Positions 1 through 7,997 of a DNA stretch of 20,520 nt are shown piece after piece. Below the pieces are notes generated by a model. It had not been told where the DNA came from, did not search any database, and saw only the letters and a list, made by a program, of their open reading frames with translations. The DNA is from SZUA-76 sp945787585 (GTDB lineage: Bacteria > Pseudomonadota > Gammaproteobacteria > SZUA-140), in assembly GCA_947258425.1 (NCBI GenBank), contig CAMYIG010000026.1:1-20520 (forward strand), in the 5' to 3' direction. Both the position numbers and the translations under genes were made by a program. The stretch's first letter is position 1, and every line of letters begins with the position of its first letter.

Positions 1-328
1 AGTATTACCAGCGATCTTTTATGCCATGGTCGATTGCGAGTGTCAAGTTTGTCCGGCCAGGTTTAGCCTGTCTTGGATTGAAAAAGCCGAAAATGTGACT
101 GAACTCACAGATTGATTAGCAGCCCGGCACGCTTAGCGGGTGTGACGTTGGCTGTTATTGAGTGACAACCATGGCTTGAAATATGCCTCAATAGCAGATT
201 TAATTAGCATCGATATTATCGATTATATTGCTCGGTTATTCTGACATAGTCCATGTGGTTTATAGCCACTGCGGAATATGAGGGCTTTATTTGGTCTATA
301 TCTGGCGTTAAATCTTTAAACATTACAG
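1..328. other. Left-edge region without a confident gene
   Basis: No convincing coding region was found here. One plus-strand frame is open from the window edge to a TGA at 113-115 (37 codons) and could be the tail of a gene cut by the edge. A second plus frame is open to 98 and minus frames are also open over short stretches, so none can be preferred. The rest is AT-rich DNA upstream of the heme-FGE gene and should hold its promoter. A perfect palindrome with 7-base arms, ATCGATA-T-TATCGAT, lies at 209-223, 136 bases before the chosen start. No tRNA or clear terminator was seen. Confidence 0.4.
209..223. promoter_or_regulatory. Operator-like perfect palindrome
   Basis: The 15 bases ATCGATATTATCGAT read as two 7-base arms around one central T. 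It lies in AT-rich non-coding DNA upstream of the heme-FGE/SUMF1 pair, where a dimeric regulator could bind. No regulator family is recognised from the motif, and short AT-rich palindromes also arise by chance. Confidence 0.2.
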
Positions 329-358
329 GTGGTGATGCCACCCCGGGGGACGGTTAGT

Positions 359-1405
359 GTGTTATTGAAGATGAGCGGGGGGTTAGCAACGGCTGGAATG
401 AGGGTGGCGATAATGGCCATTTCACTCCTGTCACCTTTTTATGCGCAGGGTGGTGCCTTTCCTTCTGAAAACGAAGGGTGTCAAAGTTGTCACACAGAGA
501 TGATTCATCCCGTGGTAAAGCGCGCAACACTGGAAGGGTGCGTCAGTTGCCACGCCGCCAGCAGGTCAGAAGAGGGGTTGATGAAGGTTGGCAATGAGGA
601 TCATTCTGAAGTTGATCTCAGGACGATGACAAAAGCGGGGCAGTTCGCCCCAGGCATGCACTTACCAATAACGTATGAAGGGACGCGTATCGGTGATGCG
701 CCGAATGAAATGGTGTTGATTTCCGCGGGAGAATTTACGATGGGTTCAGATGGGCGCTTACCGGACGAGGGGCCTGCATATAAAGTAATGTTGAAAGACT
801 ATTTTATGGACCGATATGAAGTGACCAATCTACAGTACAAACAGTTTATCGATGCGACCAGTCGAAAGTCACCACGTTATTTTGAGAACCGAACCTTCCC
901 CGAAGGTTATGCCGATCACCCCGTCGTTTTCGTCAGCTGGTATGACGCCGAGGCCTATTGTGCCTGGGCCGGTAAGCGCCTGCCAACGGGTGAAGAGTGG
1001 GAAAAGGGTGCGCGTGGGGATGATGCCAGAGTCTATCCATGGGGTAACAAATTTAATATCACGCGCGCCAATATGCCGCAGCGCTGGCAGACGCTAAAAG
1101 AGGGCGGCAGCACAACTCCGGTGGGTGCCTTTGAAGAAGGCAAAAGCCCGTATGGGCTCTATGATATGTCGGGTAACGTTTGGGAATGGACATCATCGTG
1201 GTACAAGGCTTATCCCGGCAACAAAAAGCCTACCGAAAATTACGGTGAAACTTACAAGACGCTAAAAGGTGGTTCGTGGTGGAATTGTAGTTTTTACAAA
1301 TGTGGTGCCTCCGCGCCGGCATTTAACCGTTCATTTTTTTTACGCACAACACGTAACAAAAGTTTTGGCTTTCGTTGCGCCAAAGATGTAGGAGATGAGG
1401 TATGA
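359..1405 (+). CDS. Exported diheme c-type cytochrome / formylglycine-generating-enzyme-fold fusion
   Basis: This is a 348-residue protein in three parts (numbered from the GTG at 359). Residues 1-33 look like a signal peptide: Lys/Arg, then a VAIMAISLL core, then an Ala-rich end. Two c-type heme-binding motifs follow, CQSCH (41-45) and CVSCH (61-65). A SUMF1/FGE-sulfatase fold covers about 116-342, with VSWYDAEAYC, GKRLPTGEEWE, DMSGNVWEW and the terminal GFRCA. After the GGSWW motif there is a Cys pair, C310 and C315, with the C-x4-C spacing of the copper-binding Cys of true FGEs. The start is uncertain: GTG 359 has GGGGGA about 9 bases upstream, but in-frame ATGs exist at 335 and 371. The stop overlaps the next start as ATGA, so the two genes are probably translationally coupled. 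A periplasmic location follows from the signal peptide and heme motifs. The substrate is unknown; a regulatory or redox role is as plausible as formylglycine synthesis. Confidence 0.8.
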   Translation: MLLKMSGGLATAGMRVAIMAISLLSPFYAQGGAFPSENEGCQSCHTEMIHPVVKRATLEGCVSCHAASRSEEGLMKVGNEDHSEVDLRTMTKAGQFAPGMHLPITYEGTRIGDAPNEMVLISAGEFTMGSDGRLPDEGPAYKVMLKDYFMDRYEVTNLQYKQFIDATSRKSPRYFENRTFPEGYADHPVVFVSWYDAEAYCAWAGKRLPTGEEWEKGARGDDARVYPWGNKFNITRANMPQRWQTLKEGGSTTPVGAFEEGKSPYGLYDMSGNVWEWTSSWYKAYPGNKKPTENYGETYKTLKGGSWWNCSFYKCGASAPAFNRSFFLRTTRNKSFGFRCAKDVGDEV

Positions 1406-2400
1406 AGCAGCACGGGTTAATTTTGCTGATGGGCGTAAGTCTTGGATTTTGTAATGCTGTACTAGCCGAAAACGAGGCTGATAATGGGGCGATGAGCAAG
1501 GCGCAGGCTACCAGCATTGATCAGGACATGCGGTTGATTCCAGCCGGCGAATTTATCAGGGGGAGTAATAAGGTCGAAGATAAAAATAGCGCGGGTGAAT
1601 TTGGCAATGCCAAGCCGTGGTACCTTGATGAGCACCCAGAGCACGCACTGTTTCTGAACGATTTTTATATCGATGAACATGAAGTGACCAATGGTCAATT
1701 TCGCGAATTTGTGGGGCAGGGAGAATATAAGCCACTTCAATACTGGGTCACGAATGGCTATATATTGAGTTTACGCCGCGATAAGCTCGCAGCAGTCCCT
1801 GTTGAAAAATTACGAAGTCTTGCAGTAAAGGTCTTTCGACTTGATATTGATACGCGAGAAATGACCAAGCCCGCACTGCTGGATGTGATCGATAAACGCC
1901 TCGCTTATATGGATTGGCTGCCAGTAGTCTATGTTAATTGGTATGATGCGAAGGCCTATTGCGAATGGCGTGGCAAACGATTGCCAACAGAGGCCGAGTG
2001 GGAAAAATCAATCCGCGGTAAAGATGGGTTTGAATTCGCCTGGGGCAACCAATGGGCATACGGGCAGAGCAATACAGGCGAAGAGCTATGGGATGATGGT
2101 GTTGCGCCAGTAGGTTCATATCAGGGGGATGTTTCGCCGTTTGGGGTATTAGATATGAGTGGTAATGTTTCAGAATGGACCGCCGACTGGTACCAACCCT
2201 ATCCAGGCTCAGATTACACCAGCAAGGATTTTGGTGAACATTATAAGGTTGTGAAAGGTGCCGCATGGGGTGGCGAGGGGCACTATGCCTTAAAGTTATT
2301 TCAGCGCGGCGCGTATCGTTATAACCTCAAACCAGAATCACAACATGAAGACCTCGGCTTTCGTTGTGCGATGGATGTGAAGGTGGCACAAGCTGAATAA
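1402..2400 (+). CDS. Exported SUMF1/FGE-fold protein lacking the catalytic Cys pair
   Basis: This is a 332-residue paralogue of the preceding gene, starting at an ATGA overlap with its stop. A signal peptide covers residues 1-22 (K-Q-H, hydrophobic LILLMGVSLGF, Ala-Val-Leu-Ala cut site). The SUMF1 fold runs from about 43 to 326, with RLIPAGEFIRGS, DEHEVTNGQF, VNWYDAKAYCEW, GKRLPTEAEWE, DMSGNVSEWT and GFRCA. Two things are unusual. An insert of about 50 residues (roughly 117-168), rich in Lys, Arg and Leu, lies between the VTN motif and the NWYDA motif. The segment after KGAAWG (287-290), where true FGEs carry two Cys, contains none, so formylglycine synthase activity is unlikely. No heme motif is present. 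It may be a structural or regulatory partner of the upstream heme protein. This is family-level recognition; its precise role is unknown. Confidence 0.85.
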   Translation: MKQHGLILLMGVSLGFCNAVLAENEADNGAMSKAQATSIDQDMRLIPAGEFIRGSNKVEDKNSAGEFGNAKPWYLDEHPEHALFLNDFYIDEHEVTNGQFREFVGQGEYKPLQYWVTNGYILSLRRDKLAAVPVEKLRSLAVKVFRLDIDTREMTKPALLDVIDKRLAYMDWLPVVYVNWYDAKAYCEWRGKRLPTEAEWEKSIRGKDGFEFAWGNQWAYGQSNTGEELWDDGVAPVGSYQGDVSPFGVLDMSGNVSEWTADWYQPYPGSDYTSKDFGEHYKVVKGAAWGGEGHYALKLFQRGAYRYNLKPESQHEDLGFRCAMDVKVAQAE

Positions 2401-2440
2401 TTTGAATCTCTGTCGCTTTAATCGATAATGTTAGCGATCT

Positions 2441-3403
2441 ATGAATGAACCAGTAGTCATCCCGCCTAATCCACGTATCGGGCTCGCACTCGGCAGCGGT
2501 TCGGCGCGAGGCTGGGCGCATATTGGTGTCTTGCAGGCGCTAGCCGAGATGGGGATTCGTCCCGGTGTCATCGCGGGTAGTTCTATCGGTGCATTGGTTG
2601 GCGCGGCGTATGCCTGTGATCGACTCACCTCGTTAACGGATGGCGTGCTGCGTCTTACCTGGCGTGAAATACTCAACTATCTCGATCCATCGCTGAGGGG
2701 TGGCGGCCTTATTCAGGGGGAAAAACTATTCAAGTTTATCCGTGCCCATGCACTGGATACTGCGATCGAAACGTTGCCAATAAAATATGGTGCCGTTGCG
2801 ACAGAACTGGATAGTGGTCGCGAAGTCTGGTTTCAAAGCGGATCGCTGATGGAAGCCGTTCGAGCTTCAATCAGTTTGCCGGGATTGATGGCACCCTTTG
2901 AGCATGAAGGCCGCTGGTTGGTGGATGGGGGGTTAATCAACCCAGTGCCAGTTTCGTTATGTCACGCGTTGGGTGCAGAGCAGGTGATCGCAGTTGATCT
3001 CAATAGCGATCTTGTTGGGCGGCATGCACGACAACGTCAGCACGAGGTTGCAGAGAGCGAAGATGAAAAGCCCGATGAGTCTTCAATCGAGGAGAGTGAT
3101 TTCTGGCAGCGAGTGACTGAGCAGTTGAAAAACTCCCTACAGACACCAAAAGAGATGCTATTGTCTCAGCTATTTGGTGAGGGGCGTGTGCCCGGTATCT
3201 TTGATGTCATCGCCAGTTCGATGAATATTGTGCAGGATCAGATAACACGCAGTCGTCTGGCCGAAAATCCTCCGCAAATATTATTAACGCCCCAGCTGTC
3301 AAGTCTGGGGTTGATGGAGTATGACCAGGCCGCAGTGGCCATCGAGGAGGGGAGAGTATCGGTCATGCGCCAGCGTGAAGCATTGTTAAAATTAGTGAAA
3401 TAG
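2441..3403 (+). CDS. Patatin-like phospholipase, RssA/NTE family
   Basis: This is a 320-residue serine lipid acyl hydrolase of the bacterial RssA/patatin type. The oxyanion-hole loop is GSGSARG (18-24), the nucleophile elbow is GSSIG with Ser48, and the second catalytic residue is Asp162 in DGG (162-164), so the Ser-Asp dyad is complete. No signal peptide is visible, so a cytoplasmic or inner-membrane-associated location is expected. A charged Glu/Asp/Ser-rich stretch (about 202-220) interrupts the domain after the DGG motif, as in many bacterial members. It begins 40 bases after the second SUMF1 gene with only a weak Shine-Dalgarno sequence, so it may share that transcript or have its own promoter. 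It converges on the RraB-like gene. The substrate is not inferable. Confidence 0.85.
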   Translation: MNEPVVIPPNPRIGLALGSGSARGWAHIGVLQALAEMGIRPGVIAGSSIGALVGAAYACDRLTSLTDGVLRLTWREILNYLDPSLRGGGLIQGEKLFKFIRAHALDTAIETLPIKYGAVATELDSGREVWFQSGSLMEAVRASISLPGLMAPFEHEGRWLVDGGLINPVPVSLCHALGAEQVIAVDLNSDLVGRHARQRQHEVAESEDEKPDESSIEESDFWQRVTEQLKNSLQTPKEMLLSQLFGEGRVPGIFDVIASSMNIVQDQITRSRLAENPPQILLTPQLSSLGLMEYDQAAVAIEEGRVSVMRQREALLKLVK

Positions 3404-3459
3404 TACGTGGTCGCCGCTAGCGAAGAAAAATAAAGGTTAGATAAATTTTTAGTTGGCGA

Positions 3460-3792
3460 TTAAGCCTCAGGCTGTAGCACACCCCAGCCGTCGCTTTCGC
3501 CTTGATGTTTAGCTGCGATTTTATCAAGCGCCCTTTCAGTCTCAACGATATCATCATGTGACGGTACCATCCGAATCGTACAGCAAAGTATCCAGCCATC
3601 GTGAATCTCGTTTTCGGATAGCGCTAGAGTCATCTTGCTATCATTTTCATTAACTTCACTTAGCATGTTTTCTGCATTTTTCTTTTTGCCAAAATTGATA
3701 AAGAAATCGATGTTATGTGGCACTGCTAAATCCATTCCGGCTTGCCGCATCTCTTGAAGTATGACAGCGTCTTCAGTATTGGGATATTTCAT
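3460..3792 (-). CDS. rraB: RraB-family regulator of RNase E
   Basis: This is a small acidic cytoplasmic protein of 110 residues from the ATG at 3792. It matches the RraB fold: an N-terminal helix, then the D-x-a-x-x-H-N-I-D-F-F-I-N-F segment, a central W-I-L-C-C-T strand, a helix P-S-H-D-D-I-V-E-T-E, and the hallmark C-terminal ESDGWGV. RraB proteins bind RNase E and inhibit or redirect mRNA decay. An upstream in-frame ATG at 3840 would add 16 residues (MMTGTIFFHT...), but family length favours the later start. Neither start has a good Shine-Dalgarno sequence. The gene is transcribed alone, convergent with the patatin gene. The C-terminal signature and the length support the family call; assignment as the E. 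coli RraB orthologue is inference. Confidence 0.7.
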   Translation of the reverse strand: MKYPNTEDAVILQEMRQAGMDLAVPHNIDFFINFGKKKNAENMLSEVNENDSKMTLALSENEIHDGWILCCTIRMVPSHDDIVETERALDKIAAKHQGESDGWGVLQPEA

Positions 3793-4045
3793 TGGGGAGC
3801 CTAATAATGTTGTGTGAAAGAAGATTGTTCCAGTCATCATTGTGATAGCGTGGAGTAATGAGTGCTATTTTCTCACAAGAGGCGAAGTGTTTAAATCATT
3901 CTCGATGTTTGTCGCGCGATGGCAAAAGAGCGGTGATATGCGCATATGATATTCGGTGATTGCGTAACAAATTTAAGGATTAAATGACATAAAACCTGGA
4001 AGAGGGCTGGAAACCGAAGGCCTGTTACTCTACTCTTATTATCTT

Positions 4046-5380
4046 ATGAAACGTCAATACTTAACTTTTATCTTGTCTTTACTATTATCGGTCGGCGCGG
4101 CGACTCAGCCATTGGCGCAGGCGGTATGGATTCCCGGCTGGCAGCAATCGAGTCCGATGAGCAGTGCGCGGGCGGGCGCTGCCGTGGTGCAGGTCAATGG
4201 CGTTATCTACGCGCTTGGTGGTGTGGATGGGCGACGCTTTCTGAATACGACGGAATTTAGCAAAATCAATTCAGATGGAACCCTCGGGCCATGGAAACGC
4301 AGTGCAATTCTTAATAATGCCCGTGGGTTTTTTGATGCCGTTGAGCACAACGGTTTTATTTATGCGGCGGGGGGGGGCCAGGGAGAAAGTGGCAAGGTTT
4401 TGCTGCGTAGCATCGAGCGCACACGCATTATTGAAGACGGTAGGCTTGAGGGGTGGGTAACGGAACGTTATGGCCTTAATTACCCGCGCCGTTGCGTAAA
4501 ATTATTCATTGCCAACAGCCGAATTTACGCTGTGGGTGGTTTTGGTGGTACGTTGCATGATTCAGTTGAGAGTGCGGCAATTAATCGGGACGGCAGCCTA
4601 AGTGAATGGCGTATCGAGCAGAACCCGCTGACGATGCCGCGTTACATCAATAGTGCAAAATTGCTGAATGGCTTTGCTTACGCGATTGGTGGACACGCCG
4701 AACGTGAAGGTACCGGGATAACAGATGTCGAATTTTCACGTGTGGACCCTAATGATGAACTTGTTTGGCAAAAGACAAGCGCCATGCAGTCGGCGCGATA
4801 TGCACTGTCCTCGGTTGCAAATGGTAAGCAGCTATATGCCATCGGCGGACTCAACGGAGCTGTCTACACCGATGCGATCGAGATGGCTCAGCAGGCCAGT
4901 AATGGCGAACTAAGTGGCTGGCGTTCAACAACCTCGCTTTCTTCAGTGCGCGCCAATATGGCGAGCGTGGTCTACAACGGGCGTATTTATATTATTGGTG
5001 GCACCAATCGTGATGGCTATTACAACACCGTTGAGTATGCGAACTTTGATGATAATGGTGAGATCGGTTTCTGGGGATCACAACAGCAACTTGAGGCGTA
5101 CCAACAACAGCAACAGGCACGCGCGGCAAAACCTAAACGTAAATTACCGAATAGCGGCGTGATCGCTGAAGTGATACAGACAACGGCCTATAGCTATATT
5201 CGTGTCACGAAAGGGGTTGCGGAGCAGTGGTTGGCCGGATCACGGGGTGATTACAGTGTTGGTCAGGCCGTTGAATATAGCCGCGGCACTACGATGATGA
5301 ACTTCCATAGCTCATCACTCAATCGAGACTTCCCATCCATTATCTTTGTCGAGCATCTTCGACTGAGCGATGACAAATAG
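4046..5380 (+). CDS. Exported Kelch-repeat beta-propeller with C-terminal NrfJ-like domain
   Basis: This is a 444-residue protein. A clear signal peptide occupies residues 1-26 (MKRQY, a long Leu/Ser core, PLAQA end). Five to six Kelch-like blades follow (about 35-345), each showing the N-G-x-I-Y-A-x-G-G pattern and a later x-D-G-x-L-x-x-W turn. A Gln-rich linker (about 346-357) and a basic AKPKRK stretch lead to a compact domain at 371-440. That domain has Y-S-Y-I-R-V, VGQAVEYSRG, a MMNFHSSSLNR segment and a final I-I-F-V-E. It resembles small domains in NrfJ-like exported proteins found near c-type cytochrome genes; I recognise this by pattern only. The propeller is probably periplasmic or surface-exposed and binds an unknown partner. 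A run of nine G (4369-4377) lies inside the coding sequence. The gene converges on the Lon-like protease with a 19-base gap. Confidence 0.75.
   Translation: MKRQYLTFILSLLLSVGAATQPLAQAVWIPGWQQSSPMSSARAGAAVVQVNGVIYALGGVDGRRFLNTTEFSKINSDGTLGPWKRSAILNNARGFFDAVEHNGFIYAAGGGQGESGKVLLRSIERTRIIEDGRLEGWVTERYGLNYPRRCVKLFIANSRIYAVGGFGGTLHDSVESAAINRDGSLSEWRIEQNPLTMPRYINSAKLLNGFAYAIGGHAEREGTGITDVEFSRVDPNDELVWQKTSAMQSARYALSSVANGKQLYAIGGLNGAVYTDAIEMAQQASNGELSGWRSTTSLSSVRANMASVVYNGRIYIIGGTNRDGYYNTVEYANFDDNGEIGFWGSQQQLEAYQQQQQARAAKPKRKLPNSGVIAEVIQTTAYSYIRVTKGVAEQWLAGSRGDYSVGQAVEYSRGTTMMNFHSSSLNRDFPSIIFVEHLRLSDDK
4369..4377 (+). repeat. Nine-G homopolymer inside the Kelch gene
   Basis: Nine consecutive G at 4369-4377 encode part of an Ala-Ala-Gly-Gly-Gly blade motif. 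Such tracts slip readily during replication, and a one-base change would truncate the exported Kelch protein. Whether it is a real switch or simply reflects Gly-Gly coding cannot be told from one sequence. Confidence 0.6.
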
Positions 5381-5399
5381 AAAAACAAGATAAAGTGCC

Positions 5400-7859
5400 T
5401 TAAGAACCCTCTAATTTATTCAGCGGTTTTCTGGCGCTATCATTATTTGTTGGTGGTAAGGTAGTTGCTGGGTGTTCACCAAAGTGGCGGCGTAGTAGTG
5501 CAAAATCATTGAGTCGTTGTTCAATCTTGTGATTGATTGATCCCTCCGGAAACAGGCCTTCTGCATTTCGGCTACCCGCAACCTCGCCTGTCAGGTGTTC
5601 CATCGCTTCGTCAACATTAGTAAAGATATAGATATTAAACTGCCTCTGTTCGACTGCGTTGACAACCTCTTTACATAGCATTAGATCTTTGACGTTACTG
5701 CCAGGGATCAAAACACCTTGCGTCGCGTCCAGTCCACGCATTTGGCAGATATCAAAGAAGCCTTCTATTTTTTCATTGGTGGCACCAATCGGCTGGCTTT
5801 CACCAAATTGATTGACAGAGCCGGTAATCGCCAGTGATTGCTTGATGGGTACCTCTGCAAGCGCAGAGAGCAGACAGCAGAGTTCTGCCATTGATGCACT
5901 ATCACCTTCGATGCCGCTATAGCTCTGTTCAAAAACGAGGCTTGCTGCAAGTGATAGCGGCGCATCAACGGCATAACGAGCAGCAAGAAAGCCGCACAGG
6001 ATCATGACTCCCTTGGAATGGAGTTCTCCGCCAAGCTCTGCTTCACGTTCGATATCGATGACTTCACCTTCGCCAACACGTACCGTTGCGGTAATACGCG
6101 AAGGCTGGCCAAAGATAAAATCACCGAGTTCAATCACTGACAGTGCATTGACCTGCCCGGCCCTTTTGCCACTGGTGTCGATAAGTAAAGTGCCACGCTT
6201 AATCGCTTCATGAATATGTTCTCGAACACGGTCTGAGCGGTAGGTCTTTTTATTGATCGCCTTGTCGACATCTTCATGGGTGACGGTGTCACGCCCATGT
6301 TCAGTGGCCCAGTAGTCTGATTCCATTAATAGCTCGGTGAGCGTACCAATGCGGGAGGAGAGTTTGCTGGCGTCTTCACTGAGGCGTGAACTGTGTTCGA
6401 TCAGGCGTGCAACGGCATTACGATGAAAAGGACGCAGTGAATGTTTGCGCGCGACGGTGGCGATCATTTGCGCATAGAGCTGGGTGTTCTGATCATCCCT
6501 TGTCATTGAGTCACTAAAGTCTGCAGCCACCTTAAAGAGTTCACCAAAGTCTGGATCAAACGCATAAAGCATATAGTAGAGTTGTCGGTCACCCAGCAGA
6601 ATAATCTTGACGTCGAGTGGTATCGGCTCTGGTTCGAGTGATACCGTGCTGATCAGGCTCAGCATCTGTCCCAGTGATTCAATGCGGATCTCATGCGAAT
6701 AGAGCGTTCGCTTTAGCGCCTCCCAGGCATAAGGTTGCAGCAGTACCTGGCGCGCATCGAGAATCAGGTAGCCGCCGTTTGCGCGGTGAAGTGCGCCGGG
6801 TTTGATCAGCGTAAAGTCGGTAATGAGCGTTCCCATGTGGGTGAGATGTTCGACGCGACCGACCAGATTGTCGTGCATCGGATTGTCTTCGTAGATGACC
6901 GGTGCTGCATTTGATTTGCTATGGTCAATCAGTACATTGATCTCATAACGATGAAATGAAGGGGTATGGTTGGTCTCCTGTTCGGGCAACTCGCTGACTA
7001 TCTGCTGTTCACGAAAATCATCTATATTTTCGATGACTTCGTGTTGTACCTCATCAAAGTAGGCTTGTACTGCTGGTAGCTCGTTGTAACATTTTTTTAT
7101 ATTGTCGAAGAGAAATCCAATCGCCAGCATGCCAGTGTCACGATTGAGTTGAAGAATCTTTTCATTGCTTTCATTACGCCATTGTGGAGACTGACGCAGT
7201 ATCTCCTGTAGTTGTTGCTGTAGTTTGTCTATCTCGGCTTCGATTCGTTCCTGTTCGGCAGGGGGTAGTTTTTCATAATCTGCGGGCTTGATGATCTCAT
7301 CCTTGTCATCCGTTGGGGCGAAGGCGAAACCATCCTGAGTGGTTATCAGGGTGATGTGGGACTGTGCAGCCTTTTCTTTGAGCGCAGAAAATGCCTGCTC
7401 CTGTTGGTCATGAAGTGCCTGTTCAACCTCTTCGACTCGTGTTCGGTAATCAACATTATTAAAGGCGCTATTGACCGCAGCAACAATGTCAGCAAGCAGC
7501 TTATTCATATCTTTGCTTAAGCGTGAGCCGTCACCCGCGGGAAGTTTGAGTGCACGAGGTTTGTTACTCTGTTCAAAATTATTGATATAACACCAGTCTG
7601 AGGGGGCTGGGCGCTCTTCTGCTTTTGTCTCAAGATATTCGACAACCGCCGTCTGTTTGCCGACGCCATGAGGGCCGAGCACATAGAGGTTGTAGCCCTG
7701 TTGCTGCATCCCGATGCCAAAGTGCAGGGCGTCGAGGGCGCGTGTTTGGCCGATGATTTGAGTAAGATCAGGGAGCTCTGCGGTTGTCTCGAAGGCAAGA
7801 TTAGACAGTTTGCAGTGGTGATAAAGTGATTCAGCGGGTAAGGCGCGCGTATCCGTCAT
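5400..7859 (-). CDS. LonB/YcbZ-like ATP-dependent Lon protease
   Basis: This is an 819-residue Lon-related protease of the AAA_32 + Lon_C type (E. coli YcbZ relatives), distinct from classical LonA in lacking its N-domain. Walker A is GPHGVGKQT (62-70). A helical, Gln/Glu-rich insertion spans about 110-300. A second ATPase segment includes the RANGGYLILDAR Walker B region (359-370). The C-terminal proteolytic domain covers about 560-780. The catalytic Ser-Lys dyad is visible: Ser654 in EGDSAS and Lys697 in IGATNEKIEG. The expected role is ATP-driven degradation of unfolded or specific cytosolic proteins. It lies 138 bases downstream of the desaturase-like gene on the same strand. A possible -10 (TATGAT on the minus strand, 7942-7937) and three tandem 15-bp repeats precede it, suggesting its own regulated promoter. 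Its length and residues look intact. Confidence 0.9.
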   Translation of the reverse strand: MTDTRALPAESLYHHCKLSNLAFETTAELPDLTQIIGQTRALDALHFGIGMQQQGYNLYVLGPHGVGKQTAVVEYLETKAEERPAPSDWCYINNFEQSNKPRALKLPAGDGSRLSKDMNKLLADIVAAVNSAFNNVDYRTRVEEVEQALHDQQEQAFSALKEKAAQSHITLITTQDGFAFAPTDDKDEIIKPADYEKLPPAEQERIEAEIDKLQQQLQEILRQSPQWRNESNEKILQLNRDTGMLAIGFLFDNIKKCYNELPAVQAYFDEVQHEVIENIDDFREQQIVSELPEQETNHTPSFHRYEINVLIDHSKSNAAPVIYEDNPMHDNLVGRVEHLTHMGTLITDFTLIKPGALHRANGGYLILDARQVLLQPYAWEALKRTLYSHEIRIESLGQMLSLISTVSLEPEPIPLDVKIILLGDRQLYYMLYAFDPDFGELFKVAADFSDSMTRDDQNTQLYAQMIATVARKHSLRPFHRNAVARLIEHSSRLSEDASKLSSRIGTLTELLMESDYWATEHGRDTVTHEDVDKAINKKTYRSDRVREHIHEAIKRGTLLIDTSGKRAGQVNALSVIELGDFIFGQPSRITATVRVGEGEVIDIEREAELGGELHSKGVMILCGFLAARYAVDAPLSLAASLVFEQSYSGIEGDSASMAELCCLLSALAEVPIKQSLAITGSVNQFGESQPIGATNEKIEGFFDICQMRGLDATQGVLIPGSNVKDLMLCKEVVNAVEQRQFNIYIFTNVDEAMEHLTGEVAGSRNAEGLFPEGSINHKIEQRLNDFALLRRHFGEHPATTLPPTNNDSARKPLNKLEGS

Positions 7860-7942
7860 TATTTTCCCTTATTATCAATTCAGCATTGATTGGATTGCAT
7901 AGATTGGGTCGTTACAGAGTGATCCCGCAATGGTTAATCATA

Positions 7943-7987
7943 GCCGGAAACCTGTGGTACAGAAACCGGGGGCACGGAAATCTGGGG
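7943..7987. repeat. Three tandem imperfect 15-bp repeats upstream of the Lon-like gene
   Basis: Read on the plus strand, the units are GCCGGAAACCTGTGG (7943-7957), TACAGAAACCGGGGG (7958-7972) and CACGGAAATCTGGGG (7973-7987). They share a GGAAA/AGAAA core and a G-rich end with an exact 15-base period. They lie between the desaturase-like gene and the Lon-like gene, directly upstream (minus strand) of a TATGAT hexamer. That places them where an activator or repressor of the protease promoter would bind. No matching regulator consensus is recognised. Confidence 0.5.
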
Positions 7988-7997
7988 CGAGAAGTGA

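Noticed and set aside
1..115. Open plus-strand frame running in from the left edge
   Set aside because: Other frames are equally open and the 37 codons match no recognised family, so it is not called as a gene.
852..1097. 81-codon open frame inside the heme-FGE gene
   Set aside because: It lies wholly within a well-supported gene in another frame, with no family features.
3936..3947. Palindrome ATATGCGCATAT upstream of the Kelch gene
   Set aside because: It is short, AT-rich and about 100 bases from the start; no promoter elements are placed around it.
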